DNA from: Phorcus lineatus
Taxonomy: Eukaryota > Mollusca > Gastropoda > Trochida > Trochidae
Length of the DNA stretch: 64,000 bases
Direction: 5' to 3'
NCBI GenBank assembly: GCA_921293015.1
Contig: OV121088.1
Span: 32,711,645 to 32,775,644, forward strand
Shown: positions 24,149-36,369 of the stretch, in pieces
Layout of the letters: each line of letters begins with the position of its first letter
How positions within the stretch are numbered: the stretch's first letter is position 1
The notes under the pieces: generated by a model
What the model was told of the DNA's origin: nothing
Databases searched by the model: none
The model's input: only the letters and a program-made list of their open reading frames with translations
Translations under genes and position numbers: made by a program

Positions 24149-26284
24149 ATTTTTGGTTGAGGTTTTTATTCTTTTATTTTGCCACCCTGTTAAAAAGATG
24201 AATCAATGTATTTTTTATTGCACCCAAATCAATGTACTTTTTATTGAGACTGCCTTTCATGCATACAATTAACAGATAAAGTCATTCATTAAACAAATTT
24301 AATGAAAGAAAATGTGGTTATTAGATCAGCATGTAATCAAATTTAAAGAGCCACTCCGTGAGTTGTTAGAGTCATATATGCCAAACTTAACCAATGGTGT
24401 CATTTGATCGCGAAGTATCAACTGTTACCAAAAAGACACATTTTAAAGCTTATTTGTTTTTTTACAGTGGCAATATGTAGGTAGAACGTCGCAATTGTGA
24501 TCGAAAACCGGAGAGTGGCGCGCACCAAATAGTCAAACGTAAATTTGGAGACTTATCTAAAACAGCCAGGAGGGCAGTTAGGAGCTGATAGTGATTATTA
24601 GGTTATATAATTAGTATCCATGTATATTGGACGTGATATCTACACCTCTGTGCATTTATAAGGCTGTTTTTAGATTTTCATTGAAAACCAGTATTTGTCA
24701 CATATATGTCTTTTGGATATGAAAAATTAAGATGTTTTGATTTTATATCACCACATATGACATTGAGGTTCGTATCAAAGGTAAATAATATGTTATGAAA
24801 ATCACGGAGTGGCTCTTTAACATGTGGGAACTTTAGTTTCAATGCAATTTCACACCATTTATCTAAGTTTGAAAATCAGTAAATATAATGACATATATCA
24901 TGTGTTGCGTTGTACTAATTCAAACTTTGAAAAATAACATCGAAACAGGTACACCACGACACCACGATAATAAAGTGCAGAATGGTAACAGATAAAATAT
25001 TTAATTCATTTGCTTTTTAATCTCAAATACAAAACAAAAATACAGATCAAAGAAATTTTGATTTGACATTAAAATTTGGAAAGCTATAGCCTATAGGCCC
25101 CTATATGTGCTGTCTACTTTTAATATGATGCGTTACAACTTACATTATGAAAACTGGAGTTTATAGCCAAAGAAACAAGTAACATAATAGTTAACATGGT
25201 AAACAAAATGGGCTATTTATTTTATCGCCGTTACTATTGGTTCATGAATACTACCACTAAGCTAAATTTTCTACAGCAATGTAGTGTAGTCACTAGTGTA
25301 GCCTTTAAAACAGTAACGATATCTCCACTTGCAACTGTGTGACGTGTGTCACTGGTGTGTTGTTAAACGTTCAAAGACCAAATTTCTTAAAAAGATTTAA
25401 CCATGGCAATAAAACGTACCTATTGTAACCAAATATATGACATGACAGTCTGCAAAACGCCGTAAGCGATGAGATGATTAGGCCTCTCACTACCTCTCAC
25501 CTACTGAAAATGGGGCACATCTAAACCGGAAGTAAAGCAGACGAAACGACACTTTTCTTTCGAGAAACATATCAAGTGCTATCATTCAACGAACGATCTA
25601 GGAGTATGATGTGAATTTGAAAATATACGGAGTTTATTCGAATAGTAGATAATTGTTGTGGCAAACGTGTTTCTGTGGAAAAATAATTCGTCTATTATAC
25701 ACATCAACAGTAAAATTAAGAATCATTTTGATTTTCCAACGAATCAACAAAAGCTAAAGAGCGCACTGAAAAAAAGGAAAGAAATATTCTATCTAATGTG
25801 TTCTATATTTCGTCTTCCCAAATTCGATAAATTTAACCATTTTGTCAGTGTTTATAGTAGTAGTAATTTAAAGCTTTTATGAACCACCCAATCACGGTGT
25901 TCACGAGTCTTGAGATAACAAGCAACCATGCAGAAGCCAAATTATTACATGTTTCACAGACATATATATAGACATTTTAGATAAATGTATGACCTTGACC
26001 ATGAACCAGTAGTTTCAATTAATCAATCATTTATTTCAGAAGAAAGTCCTTTGGCCCACGTACAACTTTTATAGGTTTTAATTGCTTCATAGTGTTCCAA
26101 AGTTGATGTTTGGGTAAGCAGCATGCACTAGCTATTTCATCTGTGAATTTGTTAAAATTATTACTCGATGTTTTATATTGTGCGACATATAGATAAAATA
26201 TTTTACTTCTTTTTTTCCATTATCATTTCTATTTTAGCAAAACGTCAATGATATCCTTGGCTGGGGACAATCTCATTATTAAAA
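24149..26284 (-). other. THNSL2 upstream region
   Basis: Just upstream of the THNSL2 ATG, TTTTTAACAG/GG (minus strand, near 24190) looks like a 3' splice site, so a 5'-untranslated exon probably lies further upstream. A candidate donor is CAATAG/GTACG near 25420, with a start in the less AT-rich stretch around 25440-25570. A MITE lies at 24347-24816. No open frame with family features is found. Confidence 0.3.
24347..24816. mobile_element. MITE with 15-bp terminal inverted repeats and TTAA flanks
   Basis: Terminal repeats AGAGCCACTCCGTGA at 24347-24361 and its exact complement at 24802-24816. TTAA lies on both sides (24343-24346 and 24817-24820), which together make a perfect 19-bp inverted repeat. 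The 470-bp interior has no coding capacity. The TTAA duplication is typical of piggyBac-type transposition, although the termini do not start with the usual CCC. Related, older copies lie at about 35908-36335 and 56685-57000. Confidence 0.8.
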
Positions 26285-26293
26285 TCAGTTTGA

Positions 26294-26615
26294 GATGAGG
26301 TGAGGTGATCTGGGGTTTAACGCCGCTTTTAATAGTATTTCACTAATAGCACGGCTACTAGTATAATTGCAGGGAGAAAGCACACAACACCATTGTGGCT
26401 ATGCATTGCAGTGAAGCCTGCGAACATCGACTGGAACTAGTGAGCCATGGTTGGTACTGCGCTGAAATTCAGTATAGCATTGCACCCAAACCTTACTGCG
26501 TGTAGAACAGTTCTCTATTGCAGACAAAGTTGCCGAGCCCCTGGCGGGCTTCGAACCACGCACCTCTCGACCCGATGCCGACCGCGCTAACCACTGAACT
26601 ATCACGCCCCCAATT
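26294..26615 (-). mobile_element. Full-length tRNA-derived SINE, minus orientation
   Basis: Same family as 15840-16159, read on the minus strand. The head has a B box that differs from GGTTCGAATCC by substitutions (GGTTCGAAGCC), and the body and GGCGTTAAAC end are clear. A 9-bp target duplication, TCAGTTTGA, lies at 26285-26293 and 26616-26624. It lies between THNSL2 and the secreted Cys-rich gene. Confidence 0.9.
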
Positions 26616-26624
26616 TCAGTTTGA

Positions 26625-27113
26625 ACTTTTTTTTCTTTTTTGAACAGAACACTCGTGCCTCGCTGCGTTCCGCTAGAGTAGGGTAATAGCAAGAGAGCTT
26701 TCACCCCAGAAAATAAGCGATGAAGCTAGACATTTTTCGATGTCTCATTAAGTCTGGCCAGTGATTATGGAGAATTTATTTAGGTGAAAGATCACACACA
26801 GGAAGCAATTCTCTTACCACAAACGCAGTGAGGTACCAGTTTAAGGTTGAAAGTGATTTTAATAAGATAAGGCTGAGAGATGATATTACATGTGAATATC
26901 AAACACATACATTGTACATATACACATTGATAGGTGTTGGTTCAAATGAAGAGGGATACAATACAATAATAGCAAAATATATTTCAATTGACAAATTACA
27001 TCATGTCAACAACTACATTAACTTAAGAGTAAATAAAAGAACATAAGGGTATATATTGTCTTTGAGCACATGTCTGAAATGTAATAAATAATTTACAGAA
27101 AAGAGTAAGAAAA
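26625..27113. other. Intergenic DNA downstream of the Cys-rich gene
   Basis: AT-rich, with no recognisable gene or repeat. A minus-strand AATAAA (TTTATT near 26775) is a candidate poly(A) signal for the gene ending at 27114. Confidence 0.3.
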
Positions 27114-28934
27114 TCACTTTTCATGTACAAACAGCACTTTCATATGTCGTATTTTCAGTGGTGCAACAGCTCTCACGATGCTTTGGGGCTTATTTTGACA
27201 TTCCTTGCGCAATCTACAAAGTTTACGCCCAGCTTTGCATTTACAATATCTTCCACATTCTGGCCTTGTCGGGTCACGTGACTTATGGGTCATGTACCAT
27301 GCCCCCGGTTCGTGAGTGCCCCCATGAATGTCTGTGCAGCCAATCAGATCACAGCAGCAACCGTCCTCAGACCACTGGAATAAATAAAATGAGGTTGATA
27401 AATTGACCTCAATGAATCAAAGTCGAATTTTAACATTTGACGTTATTTAAATAGATATATAGTGTACATGTATTTTAAATTTCAGATCAATGAAAACTGT
27501 TTCAAGTACACAATAATTTGGTGCGGGACAAAATAGGGTAATGGAATTCTTGTGATTTTTTTTCTGTCGGTAGACTAATGAAAAAAATATATCAATATTT
27601 TTTCAATTAATATATTCTTACGAAGTTTTGTTCAGTTTATATTGAAAATTTCACGATATCGCTTGTATTCTAAATTCATGTTTCACCACGATTTAAGAAG
27701 ATCAGTGCTTTAATAATATTTGAATTGCCTTTTGTTGGAAAAAAAAAGTAAAAGAAGAAAATCAGGAAAGTTTAATTGAATTCTCCTTATTCATTAGAGA
27801 AATATATATACATGTACGATACCCTTTAAAAGGTATGATTTTTGTAAGTTTATTCCTTTAGAAACGATAGTAAGATTTGTGAACGTGGTAATAATCATAT
27901 GCTGCTTAATCATTTTACGTACTTATTTGATATAAAAGTTTGTTTGTGGTGAAGTACATTGATATCTGAATTATAGGTTGTCTCCGATTAACAAAATACC
28001 GTGTAGATATCACTGGACGTTATTTAAGGAATTCCCCAGCGAACAAACATTTTTTATTCTATTTTTATTAATGAGTATTTTATTGAATTTGAATTATATC
28101 TTCTGCCAATCTTATATAAAATATTAAATTGTGTTTTATGTACAGTCTTCTTTCCAAAATGTTGGGCTTCGGCCGTGATCATAAAGCAAATATTAATATA
28201 AGCATGTCAAGCTGTTTTGACAAAGATTTAGAAAATGTAAAATAGCAAATAAATCATTTTGATTTTTAATGTTTACAATGTACCAAACGCTTCCTCGATA
28301 TTTTTAGACAACCACCATTCATAAATGAATTCACTTAAATTTTATGATTTTTGAGAAGGTTGAGGTTTCGAAATACTCTTGTTTTTCAAATATTTGTATT
28401 CACACAAGTGGGCACATGGTAAAATACAAAAGTATTCAAATTGAGTGAGATAATACATGTGCAATGTCATCTTGAGTCAATGGACATATACAAGCGTACT
28501 TACTAAACTCACTTCATCTTTCTATAATATGATAGACATTTTAAATCAAGAACAATAAACATTTATGACAATGTATACACGTATTTATATAGTCATTTAG
28601 CTATCTCACTCTAGTTGATTTTTTCTTGGTAATGCGTTTGAACGTCTGCCTTTTTGTGATTAATGCGTGTAATTAAAAGAAATAAACTCAATCTCACCTG
28701 TCGACATAAGTTCTCTTGTTTATAGCCAAGTCGGATTTTGCACCTGGGGGTGTTCTCCTGCAGTTTGCCCTTCACACAGGTATATACATCACACCGGTGA
28801 GTATACGTCTCGCCGTTCTTAAGGTTCATCCTTATATCAGAAAATGCTACACTGCAACCTAATTTCTTGGAGACTCGACAAGTAACCACGGCTATTTGAG
28901 CTGCAAATAAGAGCAATACAGCGAAACTTTTCAT
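27114..28934 (-). CDS. Secreted cysteine-rich protein, SVWC-like N-terminal part, two exons
   Basis: Exon 1 at 28934-28698 (79 codons) and exon 2 at 27374-27114 (86 codons plus TGA) join in phase 0 across AG/GT borders to give 165 aa. Residues 1-19 (MKSFAVLLLFAAQIAVVTC) are a clear signal peptide. Residues 20-79 hold six cysteines in a pattern like single-domain von Willebrand factor C proteins (LGC, THRC, YTC, RC, LC). Residues 80-165 hold nine cysteines, opening with CCC and continuing CGRYCKCKAGRKLC, and end basic. I chose the ATG at 28934 because it opens the signal peptide; an in-frame start at 29003 would put 23 polar residues before it. The function is unknown. Small secreted Cys-rich proteins in invertebrates include immune, shell-matrix and venom-like families, and none can be assigned here. 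Confidence 0.78.
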
Positions 28935-29145
28935 TGCTTTTGGTTGGAATAGTTGCTTCTGTTCTATACAAGCTCCTGATGATGTTGAAGACTTTGCTAC
29001 CACTGATTTGTGTCTATTGATTTGAAAAAACTAAGGCCACAACCATTTGCTGATGGTACACAATTCCTGTATCTCTGACTCTATTGGTGGCCACTTTCTA
29101 CTGTCGGTTTCAACCGATCTTTTGATAACTTTTTATCGTTGAGGC

Positions 29146-29154
29146 TTATTTATA
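29146..29154 (-). promoter_or_regulatory. TATA box of the secreted Cys-rich gene
   Basis: TATAAATAA on the minus strand, about 210 bases upstream of the chosen ATG. A start roughly 30 bases downstream would give a 5' UTR of about 180 bases. The rest of 29004-29640 shows no gene. Confidence 0.4.
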
Positions 29155-29639
29155 GTTACTGTTTTGTTTAATTAGAGTTAATTAGAAAAGCCAGGTTGAT
29201 TAGATAAGCCATGTAGTTAGTGGCAATCAACTTGTTACCTGCCACATCTTGTTAATTAGGTACACTAATTAAAATAAATCACGCTTTTTTTCCGAGATGG
29301 CTTTGATAGAAACAACCGTAATTACGACTTATTTGTCTTTCAGACAGGTTGTTGTTGTGTAAGCGGATGGGTCTTCAGGCAAAACAATTTAAAGACCTCA
29401 CTTTTTAAATATTTGCGTAATTAGGATACTTTCATGTAAAAAAAACCTCACGAGCCGAACAATTAGACTAAAAATGCTGAAAGGATTTGAAATTTGACAC
29501 CTCAAAGGAAGATTAGCAGGAGACGTCCTTAATTGCCTACATGAATACTGATATATAGTTGTTTTTGTTATCCCGTGGCAATTAAAGCTATGTTTTTTTA
29601 TATTAAGCCAAGGTAGAAAATTAAGCCTTTACATTAATT

Positions 29640-30440
29640 GTCACTTAAAAATGTTTGATTGTGTGGTTACCCCAATCCTTATAAGTGGATTTGAAATCTG
29701 GGGTTTTGAAAACACTTCATGTTTTGAAAATGTCCATCTTCTTTTTCTCAAATATTTAACATCGCTGTGGAAATGTACATCCAACTATATGGTCTATGGT
29801 GAATTTGGTAGACTCCCACTTGTACATGTTATCAAAACCAGAATGGTTTGTTTTTCGGGCTAAACTTCTAACTGGAAAATCGTCAAAATTGTGCTCCTTG
29901 GATTGAGTTTTGTTTGGAAATTTCCAAAATTCAAAAGTGTCTTCTGGCTAAAATCAGTTGTAAAAAGTAAATTAAAAGATACCGTTCAGCGGTGGATTTC
30001 AACAATTTAAACTGCTTATAGTATATTTTAAAATCCATCTCTCAACTTTGAACAATATCTAAATTCCCTACATTACATAAATCTTTTGAAATACCGAACT
30101 TCTAACCATTTATTCCCTATCGAAAGAGGTAGATGGCGACGAATCCCTGCAATTGATAGGAAATGTAAACTTTGTAATCTAAATGACATTGGTGAGGAAT
30201 TTCCTTTTTTATTTTTATGTCCGAAATTAGAATTTGAAAGAGAAAAATATATTCACATTTTTATTATATCAGACCAAATGTAGTCAAAATGAACATCCTT
30301 TTTAATACAAACAAGCTGGGAACTTAAAGAAAACTGGCAATGTTTTGTAAAATTATTATGTCCTTATTCAAGAGATAGTGTCCATCACCTTAGAAATACA
30401 CCTCTATGCAATCAACTAAATGTATATAATAGTACATTAT
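29640..30440 (+). mobile_element. LINE (CR1/L2-like) 3' fragment
   Basis: Degenerate C-terminal part of a non-LTR retrotransposon ORF2. The first frame reads MFDCVVTPILISGFEIWGFE, then NYMVYGEFGRLPL. A later frame (30086-30283) reads RTSNHLFPIERGRW, then CKLCNLNDIGEEFPFLFLCP, the conserved C-terminal cysteine region after RT. Several frameshifts and stops break it, and no RT catalytic core remains. The same family contributes the fragment at 61480-62740. Confidence 0.82.
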
Positions 30441-32170
30441 ATATGTAATATACATATACAACATATATGTGCGTGTGTTAAAGTAGAAACATTGTTGAAA
30501 ATAATTGGTTAATCTTAATGAATATCTGTTGCCTTTGTTTAATTTTGCATCTTGTAATAATATATGTAAATAGTGTGTGTTGTTGTCGTTTTTCAATAGG
30601 AACAATAAATCTGTAAGAGATGTATAGTATTTCCTGTTTGTGTAATGCAATACAACTAAAAGTATCGCTATCCTGAAACTAAGATCTGTTCATTATTGAC
30701 GATATTTATTGATGGTAACCGACGTAGTAGCAACAATGAATCACATCTGAAAAATTGAGTAACTTCTTAATATTAAAGAAAGTCTTCAACGGATACAAGG
30801 CTAACACTCGCCATAGTGACGGCATTCCGATTTTTTTTATGTGTATTCACAAATGAGATAACTTTCGGAAACATTTGACAAAAAAAACCCAGAATTTTGC
30901 AAAACGGAGGCCGATATTCGCTCGAATTAGACGACCGTCACCGGTATCTTTAAGTGACGTGAAAAATATCAAGTGTTATGGATTGGCGTTATGCATACAT
31001 GTATATACTGACAGATTTTAAACAGATGGATTCATAGCTATTTGAACCCGATGGACATAAATAGACAACCAAATTTTGACAAATGTTTACTCAAATATAT
31101 CAACCATCAACTGTTGAGCTTTTAGTTGCTTGTAAAGTTCATAGGGCTTATCACTTATTGAAATACTCTGAGACGTTTAAAAAAATGCTATAGGATACCA
31201 CCAAGTCAACACCATACCCTCCCAAAAATGAATAAGCGTTACGAGTTACACATGAATGCTGAAAATGAGGAGGATAGAATGTCTTTACATGTTTCGAATT
31301 TTCGCATTGTTAGTGATTTGTTATAGTGATGTGTTAAAATTTACAATTCTAGCATACTTTTAGACAGTTTTGTTGGACCTCATTATGCTCAAAATGGCGA
31401 ATTATCATCCGATCCTCAGAAAAGTTGTATATAAAAAGTGCATATGCTTTGCATAACAGACTAAACATTGAGACATACTGAGCTCATTCATTAAAGTTTT
31501 GATTTACATATTCCCTGTGTCTAATAAAATATCAAACAAAAATAATTGGTTGACCCGTAACTATTGTTGTCGTCATTATTATCTCGATCTACTTTTCGTG
31601 TTATGCTAAATGATATCTTTCCCTATCTACAAAACACCAGCTATTCTATTGATCCTTAATGTTACTTTGTTTCATATGATCGATACTGTTGAAATTATGC
31701 CCTTCACTGAAAACACAATAATAACAACACAAAGCCGAAACAGGAATGTACCATTTCAAATCTTTATTATGTTTTTCAGCTGCAGCCTTTTCACTATTCA
31801 TTACCAACAGCATAAAGCAAAATGTTTTTGTTGCAGTTACATTTGGTGTGAAATTTAAACTATTTTGCTAATAACTCTTTGAAATATTTTCCTTGTTTGT
31901 TTTCTCTCGCGGATCGAACACATACTGAAAAGAACACAATAACATATAAATACATAAATACCATATAAATATATATATATCAGGTAAAATCTTAAACCAT
32001 TACCCTAATCTAGTGATCAGGGCCTAGATTGGCGAAGCTCTCTTAGCATTAAGTCAGTCGTAAGCCAATGTTAAATTATGGTACTAACGACTATCTTAGT
32101 GCTAAGACAGCTTCGAAAATCGAGGCCTAGGCTGCTTTGTCAATGAATAACACTTATCACCATTAGGTAC
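30441..32170. other. Intergenic DNA
   Basis: AT-rich sequence between the LINE fragment and the four-pass membrane-protein gene. Nothing coding or repetitive is recognised; short open frames here lack family features. Confidence 0.3.
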
Positions 32171-34685
32171 TCAATCGAAAACTGCGTCGAGTGCCTTGCC
32201 CTGTATATCAGATCGAGGCGAGAACTTCATCGGTGCTTTGTCCACAGAACGTTGACTTGACATCCTTGACAAGCGACCTTGACGCCATTTATAGCTATAG
32301 GAGGAGGCAACGGATGCTCGACCATGATTATAGGCTCTGCCCGGAGTGTGGACGTTCTCTGGATGACCATAGGTCAGATCATTGATACGCCTGACCACTT
32401 TGAAGAAGCACCAGATGGCCACAATGCCCATAACCTGGAGACTGAGAGCCATGACCGAGTTTGCTGTTGCCAGGAGGTAGTTGGTTGGCCAGTTTATCCC
32501 TCCACATCTATCGTTGTCGAAACCGTGGGAGCACAGGACGAAAGACCAGATACTGAAGACTGTGTATCCCCAACATGTGATCTGACTGAGGAACAGGAAC
32601 ACTTGGTATGTGATCACCTGTGGAATAATGCGTAGTTTTCATCAAACATAAGAATGTTGCAATATGAGCTTTTAATACTAGTTAACATGCACCGTGTTTT
32701 AGTCTGTGTACAAGACAATATGAAACAAGCAACAAACAACACAAAAATTTAAACATGCACATCTAGTCAGATCCTTAGTTAACTGGCGCTAAAGGAGTGA
32801 CACGATGAGTGTATGTCAGAATCATTGTACTGAAAATACAAATTGCGATGTGTAATGATTTCATAAAAACTTTTACTCATTTATTGGAATACTGACATTT
32901 ACTTCACTTTTTCATAACTAATATTACAACTGCTTTTCTGATCTTTATAATCAACGTACCGAGCATCTGACACTTGTTGGTAGGGGCATGATGGCTTTCC
33001 TCAAGAACCGGAGACCAAGGATGCCGGTTACAAACGTCTGTAAGGTAAAGAAAACAACGTTACTTTATCGATTTCAACGATATGGTCTGGAATCATTATC
33101 TCATTGGAATCAGATCGAACTTACAAATCGTACCTAACTGCGTTTCTGTTCTTAGTGATGATCATCGCCATTATCATTATTATTGCCGTTAATCATAAAT
33201 TTGACTTCCATGTGCAACACGACGACGACAAGCATCATCATTAATATCGCCATTCTCGTCAATCCTCAATGATCATCCAACACGCGCCAACGTGTTCTAT
33301 CACCAATAATATCATCAAGGTCACTTAAACAACCAACACCAACACCATTATCATAATAACCGCAATCGTTATTACTCTTCATCGTCCAAAACATAAAAAA
33401 ACACAGACATTATTCATCATCATGATCATCATCATAATGACATCATTATCATCATTCTAACCACCATAGTCATTATCATCATTCTCATTTTCCACAATCG
33501 TTTACATGCTCCTCCTCCTCATCATCACCATTATCATCACAACCATTATCATAATCTACATCATCATTTAAAGTACCATTATCAACGTCATCACTTACCG
33601 CGACGCCAGCCGGCACACCTAATCCTGCTATGATGGGTACCCCGGGTACATATGCAGTGAACCCTATCACGATGGTGGGGGCGGCGAATACGGCACATGA
33701 CACTCCGAGGACCAGAAACAGGACTGAGATGGATTTGATGGTGTTTAATGAGCCTTGTATCTCCTTCAGGTCCGATCCTGCAAGTTGGAACATTAAACAG
33801 GTTTGATCAAAATGAATAAGTATTTAGATCGTTCGGATCATAAAATATAGAATTAGAAGATGGAATCATTAATTATATGACTGAAAATGAAATGACGGGA
33901 TCTATCACTAAAAGGACCGTGTATTTCACAAATGAAATAAAATTGGAACTATCCATTTCGAGGATATCAATGTATACAAATAATCCGTAATGTGTTTGAA
34001 ATCTATAAAATGTTTATAAAACCCAAATAATCCATAACGAGGATGAATGTATGCAAACATAGATATAAAGTGTTCCTTGTCGTGTATGAAATATATTCAA
34101 ATGTTTATATACCAACAATTATAATGTAATTGTATTCAATTTGATATAAAAATGCTCCGTACGAAATGTATGTGATGTCCATGTACAAATGATGTGCAAC
34201 GAGTATAAATTGTTGATATATACATTTTTATCCACCTACATGTATATGTGTACAGTCACATAGGTATATACTGATTACATCCAAGAGCGTTTTATGGTAT
34301 TAAGATATACATCGTTCTATTCTTCAATCGTTCATATGAACAACCCCTTCACTCGATCTCCGAACGGTAAATGTGCGTTGTTTTACATATCAGAAATGTA
34401 CCATACAGTGTATATACAAAAGGAAACGCGATTTTCAATGTACGCAAGTTATAGCAATTTCCGCAAAATGTTGCATATATGCGCTAACTTAGATTTATTT
34501 GCAAACATGTCACACGCGTAATGTATTGTGTTTATATAAAAAATTGCAATATTAATATTGCAATAAATTTCATACATTGCATGAATAAATTGTATAGTAT
34601 GATACATAGAAAACAATTGTCGATCTATTCAAATAGTAAACACAGAAGTATATGAAATTCCTGAAAACTTACCGTGAAAGGTCAT
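32171..34685 (-). CDS. Four-pass membrane protein, unknown function, four exons
   Basis: Exons in transcript order: 34685-34673 (MTFH + G), 33777-33599, 33037-32960, 32617-32171. They total 717 nt (238 aa plus TGA), and all phases match. Hydrophobic segments lie at about residues 19-44 (SISVLFLVLGVSCAVFAAPT), 50-72 (VPGVPIIAGLGVPAG...), 95-119 (VFLFLSQITCWGYTVFSIWS) and 137-164 (LLATANSVMALSLQVMGIVA). The loop between the third and fourth segments has two cysteines (CSHGFDNDRC). The C-terminal 70 residues are polar, rich in Ser, Arg and Tyr, and probably cytosolic. The plan resembles MARVEL or other tetraspan families, but I see no CCG motif of true tetraspanins. The first coding exon has only 13 coding bases, so the start is the least certain part. 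Confidence 0.75.
33157..33560. repeat. ATC/ATT-rich trinucleotide low-complexity tract
   Basis: Imperfect runs of CAT, ATC and TAT triplets over about 400 bases in intron 2 of the four-pass membrane-protein gene. The tract comes within about 40 bases of the exon 2 donor (33598) in transcript sense. Antisense open frames across it are artefacts of the triplet repeat. Confidence 0.8.
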
Positions 34686-36369
34686 TTTGACAATCCTGTA
34701 GTGTGTAGCGCTGTGTACAATAATGTAGAGGAACTGGTCTCGTTGTCAAGAGACGATTAAGTCCAAAGTCGTTACAAACAGCAAACGAGCCATAACACGT
34801 AACTAATAAGTCTATAGGCTTAATAGTATATAAGATTATTCGTTGGATTAACACTTTCGATTTGGTTCAAAGTAACTCAGCAAATCTGTTGGTATTTGCT
34901 ATGTTACTAAGTGCATATTGACAATATTTGTTCCGATTATGTACATTTTAGCTTAGAGATCTATCATATATGTGATTAAATGTAAAATTCATTCAACGTC
35001 GAAAAATTAATACAATTTTGATACTCTATATTTTCATACAAAAAAACCAAAAGAAACATATAGTCACGCTTATACAGCCGTGTGAACAAATAATGCAAGG
35101 TTTGATATTCCATACCCTTTTATTAACAATTTTTAACATGTCAATTACAACTTTATGAGTTATATCAACCCGTGGATATATACAACAACCAAGAATCATC
35201 AATCAAAAAATCATATTATACATAATAGTGAGACAAGTGAATCCTTATTTAATATGACTTTTTAAGGAATCAATATTGATATATTTTAAATCACGATCGA
35301 ATAAATCAAAATGTAATTAATAACGTGTACATATCCACGACTCTCGATTTGAAATGAAGCCCTGGTGAAAAGATAATGTTATTCTATTTCATTCCCAGGG
35401 TGGCGTACCTTTTTAGCTGCAATTCATGTGCTTGGTTAAATTTCACAATTCCTTGATATCTGAAACTATTCTGCAATGTTCCAGAATGCGCATTTTTAGT
35501 GCAGCGAATTTCCTAAAATGACTCCACAACTTATCATGTTTGTTATTTTCGTTGATCTTAGAACCTCGAATGATTTGGGTCAGTTACAATTCAGTGTCTT
35601 GCTCCCATTCTGTTCTTTGACTTTCATTTTCTCACTCCCAACAGCCCAAACTAAAAACAAATTATTTGAGTATTTGTTTAGTTGTTTTGATTGACTTTAC
35701 CCTGAATCAACATCGTAAAAAATATCATGGCTCTGTAATTGGGTCCTCCAAAATAGGTTTAACAGTTTTGTTTGGTTATATTGTTCAGTTACTGCTTGCA
35801 ATTGAAGAAGGGAAATGAATGAAATCTTGAAAGCGTGTTTTATTCTCTTTCTCTCATTTACAAATTAACAACCACATTCTTGTTGCACTTACATTTTTAG
35901 TCTTTTAACTGAAAGGGCCACAGAGTATGTTGTTGGAGTCAAATATGTCAAACTTAAGAAATTATATCGAAAAGTAGTGGTTGGTTCTGGAAATCAGTAT
36001 TTAAATGCTTATTAATTCACTACAATGACAATAAACAGGTTGAGGTCGTGATTTGTGATCGAACACCGGACAATGTCGCGTGCCATTGACTCAGACATTG
36101 ACTGGAAACTTATTTATAGAAGACACAGAGACAAATATTGATTGGTAGTGTTTATTAGGTCATTTAAGTAATATATATGAAAATTGGACACAGAATTTTG
36201 ACTTCCGACATTTATATGACCGATTTTCATAAATCTTTGAAAAGAAGAGAATATGATAATGTTGGTATTTTAACAACTTATAGTGGACGATTTGAACTTA
36301 CGTAGTATATATGGTATTTTGGCTCTTATTTAAGCTACATAAACATAAGAAAACACACTATGTGTCAAT
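34686..36369. other. Intergenic DNA between the membrane-protein gene and the VWDE-like gene
   Basis: AT-rich. It contains the MITE relative at about 35908-36335. No coding region is recognised. Confidence 0.3.
35908..36335. mobile_element. Diverged MITE copy related to 24347-24816
   Basis: It shares in order GGGCCAC.GAGT at the left end, GAGTCAAATATGTCAAACTTAA, GTGATCGAACACCGGA, a short block GTGTTTATTAGG and GATTTTCATAAA with the MITE at 24347-24816. The right end has GGCTCTTATTTAA, and TTTTAA precedes the left end. The ends are too diverged to define terminal repeats exactly. Confidence 0.6.

Noticed and set aside
32279..32635. 118-residue plus-strand frame
   Set aside because: Shadow of the last exon of the four-pass membrane-protein gene on the opposite strand.
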